From the NCBI RefSeq assembly GCF_000340215.1, contig NW_006921554.1, positions 269,868 to 333,867 of the forward strand: a DNA stretch of 64,000 nt. The letters are read 5' to 3'. Under the pieces are notes generated by a model. It saw only the letters and a program-made list of their open reading frames with translations, was not told the DNA's origin and ran no database searches. This DNA comes from Pseudocercospora fijiensis CIRAD86 (lineage: Eukaryota; Ascomycota; Dothideomycetes; Mycosphaerellales; Mycosphaerellaceae). Position numbers and translations under genes: made by a program. Below, piece by piece: positions 1 through 9,879 of this stretch; position 1 is the stretch's first letter, and every line of letters begins with the position of its first letter.

Positions 1-2335
1 GGATAGAGTAAAGTTCTTTAGGTCGAGGAGGTCCTACTCGACCGATTTGTTAGCTAGTAAACCGGACAGCCTTAATAGAGACTAAAACTAGAGTAGGGTC
101 GGGATTATTACTATCCCCTTAGCCTATCTCCTTAACTCCCTTTTCGTTAGTATTATCGATAGTCTCTTAGTTCTCGTAGGTTACCGATTCGCCTTCTACT
201 AACTCTTAGGCACCTAAAAATTTAGGAAGGAACTATAGGAAAGAGACGTCGATATAGTCTTCTCGTCTCTGTTTCCTTCGGAGGGTAGCGAGGTCTTTTA
301 TAAAAGTAGTATCGTTAGGAATTCGGCTCTAGAATAGGTTAGTAGGCAAACCGTATACTAGCAGCTCTCCTATAGACATATTAGACTTAAGGTCTAGGAA
401 CTATAAAGCCTAGAAGAGAGCGTTTGCCTTTATATCTAAGGAGTTAGCTAGGCTAGTACTATACTTTTTTATATACCTATTAAAGCGAAAGCTCTTTAGA
501 TCGGATAACTTTCGCTTATAGGCCGGTAGGTTAGCTAGACCTAGGGTACTACTAATATCGGTAGCAATATCCTCTATATCGACCTCTAGAGTCTCTAGGA
601 CGACTAGGCTTTCTATAGGTAGGGTACTAGGTACGGTACTAGGTACGGTACTAGATCGGGTAGTACGGTCTATAGCTATCTAGAGAGTCTTAGTTTTAGC
701 GGTTAACTCTCGCTATTGCTTAGCCTTATTAGCCGCCTTGTTCTTTAGTACCCTAGTAGGGGCTGCCGTACTAGGGCGAGTAGGGTTCTAAGGGCTCTTA
801 CCCTTATTTTAGGACTAGGTCTAAGACCGCGTAGTAGCGTAGACATCTATACTATTTTTAGTAACCGCGTAAACATTAGTAACTACGTCCGGATCCTAAG
901 AAACAAAGTTAACCTTAATAGGCTCGGTAGTACTGTTACTGCTTCGCTCCTTAACCTATTTAGCCCTAACCTTCTAAGTTTCTCGTTTAGTAATAGCGGC
1001 GAGGGTACTATTCCTAGTATCCTTAAACTCGATCTTGCCGCTATACTTCTTTTCTAGAAGGGTCTTTAGCTAAGGTAGCTTCGGGGCTCTCCGATCCTAT
1101 TCGAAATTAATCTTGTCGCCGGTGTCTATATAGTAGAATCGGCTATTTACTTATATAATAAGCTTCCTTTTAAGAAGCTCTTTTTAGATAGAGTAAGACG
1201 ATTAGATATATTTGAACCCGCTATACATCTAGCACTTGCTATCTAAGTTAGAATAGATCTTCCGTATAGCGTAGATGTCTACTAAAGGGGCTTTAGGGTA
1301 GTTAGGATCTAAAACCTAGTAGACTAGTAGTACATCGCCTAGTATAGTAGTATTAATAACCTCCCTAACTCGCTATAATGCTTTCGCATTTAGGTTTAGC
1401 TAGGCTAGGGATTTAGCTAAGTCCGCGACATCCTAAGAGTGCTTAGTAATAGTAGGAGTTACGGTCTTAGGACTACTTTGCGATTTAGGTAGGAACTTAG
1501 GTCCCTTACTTCCTAAGGCTTCTTTCCTAACCTACGCTAGGTTATTCCGGTCTTCGCCGTAGATAAACTTCCTCGTATCGGCTATACTATTAATGTCGGC
1601 CTTAATACATACTAGGACCTCTTTGTATTTCCTAAAGCTCTTAGGATCGGCCTCGCTAAGCTTATAGCGACGGAAGACACGCTAAGCTATAGGCTACGGC
1701 AATCCCTAGAGGAGTAGCCTCGTTCTCTAAGAGTTCTCGAGGTTACTCTACTCGATGCCGTCCGCTAACTCGACAAATTCGCGGATATACCCCTTTAGGT
1801 CGTTATCCTTAGTGCGCCTTACTAAGTAGAGGGTCTCGAGCTACGCGCGACTACCTTTAATACGACGGCTATCGCGCTCCCGATACTCCCTTAGAAAGGC
1901 TAACTTAAAGATCTCCTAGTTAGTATTAGACTTGTCGTCCTTTTCTAAGTAGCTAACTAGGGTTCTAAGGGTTCGGTAAAGCTTAGTACTAGTAGTGCTC
2001 GTAAGGGACCGGATCTTGTACTAGTCGGACTCTCTATCGAGCTCGTACTTAATTAGGCCTTCCTTAAAACGCTCTATATATACTATAGCGTTCTACCCTT
2101 CGAATAAGAGGTTTGCAGTACTCCCTAGTTCTAGCGGGCGACGCTTGTTTTAACGGAGAAGTTTAGTTTGCTTCTCTATTATCTTTATAATAACATTATA
2201 AAGCGCCTCTAGCGTAGAAGGCGTAGGAGGCTTACTTATATTAACTAGTCGCCGCCTAATTTCTTCGTTAATAGGATTAGGGGCGTTTTCGGATTCCGAA
2301 GATTCTACTAATTTGTAATGTTCGCTTCTGTTAGA
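1..2335 (-). pseudogene. Retrotransposon Gag-like polyprotein remnant (partial)
   Basis: Read on the minus strand, one frame runs from about 2335 to the window edge with stops that are nearly all TAG or TAA, as expected from RIP of Gln and Trp codons. The middle part (about 2000-1450) has the feel of an LTR-retrotransposon Gag: a helical segment with FLREYRERDSRR, then ETLYLVRRTKDNDLKGYI and EFVELADGI, followed by a run of basic and Ser/Thr-rich sequence with no clear zinc knuckle. The far end (toward base 1) is low complexity and may be another part of the polyprotein. No protease or reverse transcriptase is visible; they would lie outside the window. The original start codon is not certain because ATG becomes ATA under RIP. 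The family assignment rests on general resemblance only; that the region was coding is much surer than what it coded for. Confidence 0.5.
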
Positions 2336-3369
2336 GCTTATTCGATTATTATAAAATAGTTGAAATAAAATACTATAGAAAGTGTTTTTAGTGTCTTTAG
2401 TTTGTTTAGTTTGTTATAATATTGCTACGCGAGAGAATAATGTATTAGGCTATTTCTCCTAGTATTACCCCTAGGGTAGTATTAGGACTTAGCCTCCTAG
2501 GGGTCGCCTAACTACCTCTAGGAGCTTAGTTTAGTATTAGACGAAAGCCGCTCGGAGGGAGAGACTGCAATCTCTATTTATACCTAGATCCTAGAAACTA
2601 GCTCGTATCTCCTTTAGCTAGGCGGGGGGGCGGTAGCCTTCTTTTTCTAGTAGAAGGCTAAGTACTATCTAAGCGAGGCTACGAATCTAGGAACGCCCTA
2701 CCCGATTACTAGGGGACTCCCCGGCTATCCGACCTACAAGCCGTATTTGCTATTAATTAATAGTCTTAGTAAACTAAGCAAGGCCGATAGGTAATTAGTC
2801 TATCTCCTCCTTAGGCGGGGCTTATCTCGAGCAAGCGGTACTAAATAGGTCTTCGACCCGGAGCCGAGTCCTTAGAAGCTAGCTATAGCTATAGACTAGG
2901 CCCTAAGCTATAACAGTCCTAAGGGTTTGTAGCTTTTCGGGGTTAAAGCGATGCCCTCGTTAAGAGGTTTCTCTACTTGTCGTAATAGCCCCTTAAGATA
3001 CTTCGGTATCGTCCGTATCGTAGGCTCTTATCGTGCCCTCGCTTCGGTTATAGCTATTCGTGCCTAGAGACTACCTTTAACATACCCGAACCTAAGCCCT
3101 ACCTTCGGCTCTAATAAAAGACGGAAACTAATACTACTACTACTACTAGTAGTAATAGTATAGGCTACCGAGGGTAATATAACCTATAGCAATATAGGCA
3201 GCTATGTTTAGCATAATAGGATAATAAGACGGTTACTTAGGCTAATAACTAGAGCCCTACAATATAGGCATCGTAGAAGTGTAATATAAACAATATACTA
3301 TACGAGGTTAGTGCTCTATCTACAATATAGAAGGAGGCCTCTTATATAGGCTTAAAACTTAGCCTAGGT
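2336..3369. other. Non-coding flank, possible LTR or leader
   Basis: No reading frame survives here. The stretch next to the Gag start (2340-2430) is AT-rich with TTTAGTTTGTTTAG-like repeats, and the middle is richer in CCTAGG and has a run of seven G at about 2624. A short ACT/AGT trinucleotide run lies near 3130-3155 and CAATATAGG recurs four times between about 3190 and 3330. Its position upstream of a minus-strand Gag would suit an LTR plus leader, but no second LTR is in the window to prove it. Confidence 0.35.
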
Positions 3370-3469
3370 ATATAGGGCCGGTTACTAGCTAATAATAGTT
3401 TAATATTAAAATACCTAAAACTAGGGAATATAGATTTATCGCCGACTAACTATCTCTATTCTAATTAAT

Positions 3470-5990
3470 ATCGGGAATTTTAAAGAGAGATAAGGGCTAA
3501 AGTAGATATAGCGTTCGAGAAAGAGATACGTCTTCTAGATACGCCGGCTATAGCTACCGGCTATAGCTACTAGCTATAGTTGCCGGCTATAGCTATAGGC
3601 TACTTAAATTAGCTACGCTAAAGGAAGCTTAAGGATTAGAGGCTACCGATTTCTCCCTTAAAGACTTTAAGTAACTAGTAAACGAAATGCTAGCTATAAA
3701 TAGTCTTCGGGAAGACTTCTACGAAAGGGAGTCTATATAAAAGATATACCTATATCTTATAAACTACCTCCTCCTATTTCTCGGCGCGACTATCTAGCGC
3801 GCTATATTCGAGAAGAATAAAGAGGCTATATTAGACGACATTCGGGAGATCCTCCGTAATACTCGCCGAGTAGCTATTACTATCGATAGCTAGTTAAGCC
3901 GGAATATAGGACTCTCCTTCCTCTCGATTATACTATACTTTATAAATTTAGATTAGAAATTCTAAGAACTCTTAATTAGATTCCTAGAAATCCTAAATTC
4001 CTTTATTAGTAAGAATATAGCGAAGCTTATCTATACGGTAATAGATAAGATTAGCGTAACTAAGAAACTAATCTTAATTACTATAGATAACGCTAGTAAT
4101 AATCGAATATTAATATAAGGCGTTATCTATACTATTTAGTTATATTTATCTTTAAAATTGTTAATAGTATTAATAGGGTCGAGTATATAGACGAGATTAT
4201 AAGGTCTATAGTCTAGCTTAGTCTTCTAAATGTTTAGCTTATAATAATTCCGGATACGTCCGATACGTAGGATAATAAAAAAGACACTTCGGATAGTACT
4301 AGTAGTAGCGCTATAGAATAGGAGCCGATAGTAGTATTTATATTTCCGAAGAAGTTTCCCTACCTCGCTTATTTAGTTTAAATCGCGATCCGAGCCCTTC
4401 CTAAGTCGCTTAAAATTATACTATTAAACGACGACTAATAGAAGATCCTAGATAAGAATAAAGTAAAGTTAAAAGTCGAGAAACTCGTTAGGGGATAAAA
4501 CTAGATAAGGCAGAGAGCCTCGCTTTCGTTTTATATAAGATATAACTTTTGTCCGTAGCTAGTAGCTATAGCTAGTAACTATAGTTAGTAGCTATAGCCG
4601 GCAATCTAGGATAGTTCTAACTCTTTCTCCCTAGCTTCGTCGTTTAGCAATCTATACGAACTCGAGCTTATAGAGATATAATCGATTTAAGGCTATTTAA
4701 AAGACTCTTATTAAGCGCCCTAAAGTCGATACCTAGAATATCGTATAGAATAAATAATAGTAAAACCGGCCCCTCTAGCGTCTACTCTATTTTATCTAAG
4801 ATATAAAGACCCGGTTTGATTCGACTTTCTATATAATTACGAGGGGATATAACCTACGTACCGCTTTCGAGACCTATTAGAATTCCGAAGATATTAAGTA
4901 GCTCGTATTTACTACCGCCGAATAGCGCTAGGTAGAGTATCTCGTAGATATTAGTAAGTATTACGCGAAGGTTACTACTATAATTAGAAGAATCCGAGGA
5001 CCGACGACTTATTTTATCTTTAGATACTATAACTAGCTCTTTAACGAGCTCGACGAAACCGTAGCTAAGCTAGCTAAGAAGAGCGTCCCCTAGAAAGTAG
5101 CTATAACGAAAGCTATAGATACTTCTTATACTAAGTTATATAAATATTATAGTACTATCTTCGAGTCGTTTAGGGATTCTATAGCGTTCCGTACTTACTA
5201 AACCTAGTAGAAAAGTTAATATACTAGTAGAAGGAGAAATAGGAGGAAGACGAGAAATAGTCTAAGCGATACTAGTATATTCTAGAAAAGATACTCTATA
5301 GATATCGGAAAGAAACTAGTCTAAATATAGCTCGTATAAAGAGAAAGAAGGCTAAAAAGGCTCCGATGTCCTAGTTATTTCGTAGATAGATAGTTAAGAT
5401 AGAAGAGGAAGTAAATACTAAAGTAAATAAAGAAGAGTTCGATCTCTATCGGCGCGTAAGTAAATATACTAAACTTTTAGACTCGGCAAGAGGGCTATTA
5501 TCTCTGATCTTACTACTTTTCTAGACGAGTTCGGAGACGATATTCTCGCTATATAGTAATAGTTAGAGCCTAAGTTTCTAACGATAGCTACGATAGCTTA
5601 GAACGTCCTCGCTATTCCGAGCGTAGATATAGGCTATAAAAGATTTTTTAATATCGCCTATTACTAGGGCCGCTTTAATCGAATATACTCGCCTACTACC
5701 TTCGAATCTATTATAGTATTCCGATATAACCTCCTCTACTAGAGTCGCTAAGGCAAAATACTAAATATTATACTAAAGGACTTAATCGAGGAACTAGAAA
5801 AGCTTAAGATCGAGGAAACCTAATAGCGCGAAAAGAATACAAAATTTAGTTTAAGCGAAATACTTATTAGCGATAATAAAGAGGAGGAGAGCGGAGGTAG
5901 AAGGCGATATCGAGTCGAGAAGCGGAAGTATATATAGGCTAATAGTAGCTTTAAAGAGAAGAAGCGTTTATATAGAAGGTAATATAGCCG
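3470..5990 (+). pseudogene. hAT-family transposase, outer copy
   Basis: This is a decayed cut-and-paste transposase of the hAT superfamily. In order, the frame shows AITIDS with an Ile-rich core, LILITIDNASNN at about 4070-4108 (the TDNASNN-like catalytic region of hAT enzymes), DISKYYAKVTTIIRRIRGP near 4950 (the KYY segment ahead of the C-terminal domain), and EPKFLTIATIA, NVLAIPSVDIGYKRFFNIA at about 5560-5660, which is the hATC dimerisation domain. Stops are TAG or TAA at Gln and Trp positions. An intron at 4540-4634 interrupts it. The same protein is encoded on the minus strand by the inner copy. Downstream on the same strand lies H3-like gene 1. The start is not definable because the 5' end of the element is lost and ATG codons are mutated. 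Confidence 0.8.
4540..4634 (+). other. Intron with CCGGCTA-type minisatellite in the outer hAT transposase
   Basis: The 3' end reads TTCTAACTCTTTCTCCCTAG, a good branch site and acceptor. The 5' site is ATATAAC where the inner copy has GTATAAC, so the donor has been lost by one G-to-A change. Between them are several copies of an imperfect GTAGCTATAGC unit ending in GCCGGC. The intron is 95 bp here against 69 bp in the inner copy; the difference is the number of repeat units. Confidence 0.6.
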
Positions 5991-6419
5991 ATATATATAG
6001 CCGGTATACTTTCTTAATATAGCTTAAAGTCCTAAATAGACTAGTTACTATAGTAACCTACCCCGCTTACCTACTAACTATTTCTAATCTCTATTCGCTC
6101 TTTCTCTCTATCTTTCCTTTCCCTATATTCTAAAAGATAAATATACCTTACGGATTAGGTTCTTTAGGCCTTACTAAGTCGGCTACCTCCTCTACTTATA
6201 GCGACTATCTTAACTAAGAATCTAACGAGGACCTACTAAGACGCTTTAATAGAAGACTATTTAATTTAGAAGGTAAGAACTATTAATATCTCGTTACGAT
6301 TATAGGCTTATTAATTTTCTAGATTTTACCGATATATCCTCGTCGCCTAGGTATATATAAAGATATCTTTAGAACTTAGAAAAGAGTAAGAGTAAAACAA
6401 ACTAGGTATATAAAGGCCG

Positions 6420-6714
6420 TAGCGAGAACGAGATATTAGAAGAGGAGGATTATTCGTAGTATATATAAAGGAAGGGGATTCCTTAGAAAATGGTATCGAA
6501 AAATAAGAAGGCTTTAAGTAGATAGGAGAAGGCTAAAGTAGCTAAAAAAGGGTCGGACGAAGGCTATTACAAAGAAGAGTTATTCTTCTGTAAAAAAAAA
6601 TATAAAAGTTAGGTCCCGATACTAAAGAAGTAGCGCTTTAAACTAGATACTATTACCCTTCGCGAGATCCGGCTATTCTAAAAGTAAAGATAGACCGAGT
6701 TCCTAATCCTTAAG
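6420..6714 (+). pseudogene. H3-like gene 1, outer copy, 5' part (tail and start of the fold)
   Basis: This is the N-terminal half of a histone H3-like protein. A charged tail (EEEDYS, then a Lys-rich stretch) leads into the alpha-N region DTITLREIRLF near 6640-6675, which matches the TVALREIRRYQ of histone H3, and then TEFLILK ending at 6714, matching TELLIRK. The frame then stops dead at a TCCTTAAG target site where the inner element begins. It resumes at 15327 with TPL-stop-RLVRE, so the two parts join in frame across one copy of the 8-bp duplication. It lies directly downstream of the hAT transposase on the same strand, as in the inner copy. Histone folds bind DNA as H3-H4 dimers; what such a protein would do for a transposon is unknown. 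Confidence 0.7.
6707..6714. repeat. Left target-site duplication of the inner hAT element
   Basis: TCCTTAAG, identical to 15319-15326. Eight bases is the standard hAT duplication length. Removing the inner element and one copy of this octamer restores the H3-like reading frame. Confidence 0.85.
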
Positions 6715-6738
6715 TAGACGCCGTAGTAGTTCGGGTTA
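6715..6738 (+). repeat. Left terminal inverted repeat of the inner hAT element
   Basis: Begins TAGACGCCGTAGTAGTT. The right end read inward (15318 to 15295) is TAGACGCCGAAGTAGTTT, with 21 of 24 positions equal; two of the three differences are transitions. Immediately inside are repeats of GTTTAGTTTAG leading to TTTACTAAG, shared with the outer element's right end. Confidence 0.75.
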
Positions 6739-7289
6739 GGTTAGGTTAGTTTACTAAGCCGAAATTCCGGTTTAGTTTAGTTTAGTTTACTAAGAAACCG
6801 GTATATAGACCGGTTTCTTACTAGCTATATACCGGCTACGGAACAAAGCCTACCTTAAATACGTCTAAATAGCCTAAAAAATAGATACAATCGTATAGTA
6901 TATATAATATAGGGCCCCCGTCGCGTTCTAGACTCGTTCCGAGGTCGTCGTATATCGTCGTATATTATCGTAGTTTAGTCGGGATTTCTCGGAAACTAGC
7001 CCCGAACTAGCGGAGTAGTAAACTAAACCGAACCGGACCGCTAAGCTACCGCTAAGAAACTAAACTATATATGTTTTATAGTTCGTAAACTAAACTACTT
7101 CGGGGTCTAGTTTCTAAGAAGTATAAGAATATATACGTAACTTAAAGTAAGCCCTTTATAAGACTAGTACTAATAGAATTTCCGAAGACTTTAATTCCGT
7201 ACGCTTAAGAAAGTATATTATACTATATATATATATGCCTAGAGAGTATATAGAGCGCGCTATATAGCGCTATATTTTACGTATAGAAA
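6739..7289. other. Subterminal region of the inner element, no gene
   Basis: It contains repeated GTTTAGTTTAGTTTAC units, an inverted pair around 6808-6835 (CCGGTATATAGACCGG), and at about 7060-7109 a second copy of the element-end sequence (AAACTACTTCGGGGTCTA). That second end has no matching 8-bp duplication against 6707, so whether 6715-7109 is a separate short element is undecided. 7110-7290 is the 3' flank of H3-like gene 2 and matches, inverted, 17380-18480. Confidence 0.4.
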
Positions 7290-7435
7290 CGCTTATAGAG
7301 GATACTAAGAACAACTACGCTATCTTTTACTATATCGAATAAAGATATTCTAGCCCGTAAGAATCTAATCGAGGGCGATAAAATCCTTCTATATAATCGT
7401 AATACGCTTAGCGTAAATAGCTATAAGTTAGATAG

Positions 7436-7483
7436 CTAAAATAGCATTAGTATAGTTCGAAAAGAGATAGAAGAGAAATATAT
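7436..7483 (-). other. Intron 2 of H3-like gene 2, inner copy
   Basis: 48 bp, ending CTATACTAATGCTATTTTAG on the minus strand. The donor now reads ATATAT; a GTATAT donor hit by RIP (TG to TA) explains it. Splicing here joins LIRIFK plus one base to a stop-interrupted QLIAIYAKR-like segment, keeping the exact spacing of the FEDTNLCAIHAKR loop of H3. The outer copy has the same intron (47 bp) with the same damage. Confidence 0.65.
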
Positions 7484-7666
7484 ATTTAAAGATACGAATT
7501 AGATAGGGTTCTATAGCCTCCTAAAGGGCCTCGATTACGGATCTCTAAAAGCGAAAATCGACTCGATAGCTAATAGCAATTTCGCGAATAAGTCGCTAGA
7601 AGGGAGCTTTAGGAATAAGGAGCTTATCTCCCCTCTAATATCTCCGAATCTTACGAAGGGCTACGG

Positions 7667-7769
7667 CTAAAGAAGGATTAGTAAAAAGGAGTAAAGATGC
7701 CGGCTACGCTACCGGCTACGCTACCGGCTATACTACTAGCTATAGCTACCGGCTATAGAGAAAACTTAC
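7667..7769 (-). other. Intron 1 of H3-like gene 2 with CCGGCTA minisatellite, inner copy
   Basis: 103 bp with donor GTAAGT, branch TTACTAATCC and acceptor TTCTTTAG. Between them is a run of imperfect GTAGCCGGTAGCGTAGCCGG-type units. Splicing yields a perfect match to the GTVALR motif of H3, which is strong support for the intron. The outer copy's version is 90 bp. Confidence 0.75.
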
Positions 7770-8040
7770 TTCCTAGGCGTTATCGACGCTTACTACGATT
7801 ATTACTACTAGTAGTAGAAGCACTCGTCGTCGTCTTATATAGAGCTTTACCCGCCGTCGTTTTACGTAGATTCTTACCTATAGTCTACTTTTACCTAGCG
7901 CGACCGGTAGCGGTAGTAGCTATCTTACGTAAATATACTATACTCTTTCTACTAGGTCTAGTTATATTACGACCCTAAGTAGTAGTAGGTCCCTTCTTAC
8001 GAGGCTTCGGACTTTAGTCGAGTAGATTCGCTATTATAAA

Positions 8041-9089
8041 AGTCGTCGAATTAGTAGAAAAGTACGTTACGAAGATATAGAAAGGCGCGCGCGGAGCGGA
8101 GATATAGTAGAGGTAGTAGATATAGAGCGTAGAAGTATCGCGGTATCGCTAGGCAACTAAGTAAGCTTCGCGTAAGCCTATAGTAGAGTAACGTTATAGT
8201 AAGTAAAGAAGGTAGGTATAGCTAAAAGAGGTAGGAACGGCAAACTTTAAAATATAGCTAGTACTTATAGCTAGTATAGAAATACGGCAAAAGCCTCCTT
8301 TTAATAAATAGTCGGCGTAATAAAAGTAGCCTACTATAATATAGGTATTTTCTAGTAGTTCGATTAAATACCGAATCGGCTTTCTCGCTTAGAAATAGAA
8401 ATACTTATCCGCCGGATAGTAAAACGGCGACTCGCTTTATAAGGAGAATCTAGGAAATTCTACCTAGTAATACTATAATACTATAAATAATAGTACTAAA
8501 AAAATCTAGTTATACGATTATCTAAGTCGAGCTCTATTTAGTAATATAACGGCTAACTAGCTATAGCAAAGTATTTACTTAAGCTTATAGTTTACCTTAC
8601 CGTTACTATATCTTTTAATATATAGTAATCCTTATCCGGGTTTAATATAGCTAACTAGCCGCGGACGCCCGATAGTACTAACTTTTATAGCCTATTTTCC
8701 TAGTCCTAGCCGCTTCCTTAGTCCTCGTAAGGAAGCCGTAACCCTCTATATCTTATTTGCTATCGCTCCGCGACAACCTAGTAAATATAAGGTACTAGGT
8801 TACTACTTCGTATCCTAGATATAGATAGGGCGCGGAGTTGAAATTAGAGGTATAGCTAGTATATATAGCCGGCAAAAGGATACGGAAAGAAGCCTCCTCT
8901 TACTAAATAGCCGGCCTATCTATAGAAGCCTATCGTAATATAGATATTCTCTAGTAATGCGATTAATAGAGAATTAGGGAGTATTAATAGAGAAGGAGAA
9001 GGAGAAGATATCGAAAGGCTTACGCCCTAAGAGCGGCCGTTCGCCGAGTAAGCGATTAGTCTAGTTACTAGGTACAAATCCTAATTATT
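8041..9089. other. Spacer between the two H3-like genes, inner copy
   Basis: No coding frame is visible. Two direct copies of a block of roughly 75 bp, beginning AAGCCTCCT and ending near TCGATTAA or GCGATTAA, lie at about 8296-8370 and 8890-8970. The block also occurs in the outer element's spacer (16140-16215, and inverted at 16225-16310). CCGGCTA-type repeat pieces occur at 8260-8285 and 8855-8875. 8740-8850 corresponds to the arms of the inverted repeat in the outer spacer. Confidence 0.5.
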
Positions 9090-9740
9090 CCGCTATAAAT
9101 CGACGCCGAATCTTAGCTAGAAGGTATATATCTTTTTATTAAAGAGTAACCCGCTTCGTATAGATAGTAAGAAGGTTAGAAAGCTCTAACTCGGTTATAA
9201 GAAATACCTCCGTAGCTTCCTGAAGAGTACTAATCGCCTTAGCCGTAAATAGTATACTAGACGTAAAAGCTAATATAATTTCTTAGACGAGTCGCTAGAA
9301 AGGAGCCTTAGGAATTAAAAGCTTAGTCCCCTTTTTATCTTAGAATTTCCGGATCTCGCGAAGGGTAATAGTATCCGGTTTAACGCGCCGCCCTTTACCC
9401 TTTTTCCTTATAGAAGAATAACTCTTTTTCGCGATAGTCTTCGTCTACCTACTTTTTTTTCCCACTTTAGCCTTCGCCTGTCTAGACGAAGCTGCCTTAT
9501 TTTTTAATACTATTTTACGAGAAACTACCTTCCTTTATATATACTACGAATAGTCCTCCTCTTCTAATATCTCGTTCTCGCTATAGTCTTTCCGTACTTA
9601 GCGTCCTTTATCCTTACCCTTTTCTAAGTTCTTAAGGTATCTTTATACGCGTTCGGGCGACTAGGATATATCGGTAGTATCTAGAAGATCTATAAGCCTT
9701 TAATCGTAAAAAGATATTAAATGCCTCTTATCTTCTAAAC
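9090..9740 (-). pseudogene. H3-like gene 1, inner copy (uninterrupted)
   Basis: This is a second, different H3-fold protein. An N-terminal part with LEKGKDKGR and an acidic EEEDYS segment leads to a Lys/Arg-rich tail (KNKAASSRQ-like, then KKGKGRRVKPD). The fold follows at about 9410-9120: TITLREIRKF, KLLIPKAPF, RLV-stop-EI, ISTL, EATEVFLITELELSNLL, TIYTKRVTL, KDIYLLAKIRRRF. These align in order with TVALREIRRYQ, LLIRKLPFQRLVREI, ALQEA, AIHAKRVTI and KDIQLARRIRG of histone H3. Spacing in loop 1 is that of H3, not of centromeric H3, though the tail is unlike the canonical ART tail. No intron is needed in the fold, unlike gene 2. It lies just downstream of the hAT transposase on the same strand. 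Confidence 0.75.
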
Positions 9741-9879
9741 TAATCGCTATAGGGAGAGGGAGCGGCCGACTTAGTAAGGCCCGAAGAGCCGAATCCGTAA
9801 GGTATATTTATATTTTAGAATATAAAGAAAGGGAAAAAGGAAAGGAAGAGCGAATAGAGATTTAGAAATAGTAGTAGGC

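Larger units (their letters stand above)
7290..8040 (-). pseudogene. H3-like gene 2, inner copy (three exons, with an H3-type tail)
   Basis: This is a divergent histone H3. The tail starts about 7923 (ATA for ATG), then ATTATGRAR, stop-K-stop-T, and LRKTTAGKAL. With the two stops read as RIP-hit Gln this follows ARTKQT and RKSTGGKAP of canonical H3. Exon 1 ends RLG plus one base, and splicing 7769-7667 gives LGTVALRKIRRY, matching PGTVALREIRRY (CCA to CTA explains Leu for Pro). The fold continues with KLLIPKAPF, RLIREIA, DFRF and SVIEAL, EAIEPYLIRIFK. A second intron (7483-7436) leads to LIAIYAKRITII and KDF. The stretch between REI and the EAL helix has the canonical H3 length, without the insertion usual in centromeric H3. 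A matching N-terminal extension (KKGPTTT then TRP) precedes the tail in both copies. The long plus-strand open frame at 7697-7978 is only the antisense of this gene. Confidence 0.8.

Noticed and set aside
6715..7109. A separate short non-autonomous hAT element
   Set aside because: Its right end (AAACTACTTCGGGGTCTA at 7109) resembles the family ends, but no 8-bp duplication matches 6707-6714, so I list it only as part of the subterminal region.
7697..7978. Open frame of 93 codons on the plus strand, Leu/Val/Arg-rich
   Set aside because: It is the antisense of the tail and first intron of H3-like gene 2, which has splice signals and H3 motifs on the minus strand; Leu-rich antisense frames are common where TAG-rich sense sequence reads as CTA.
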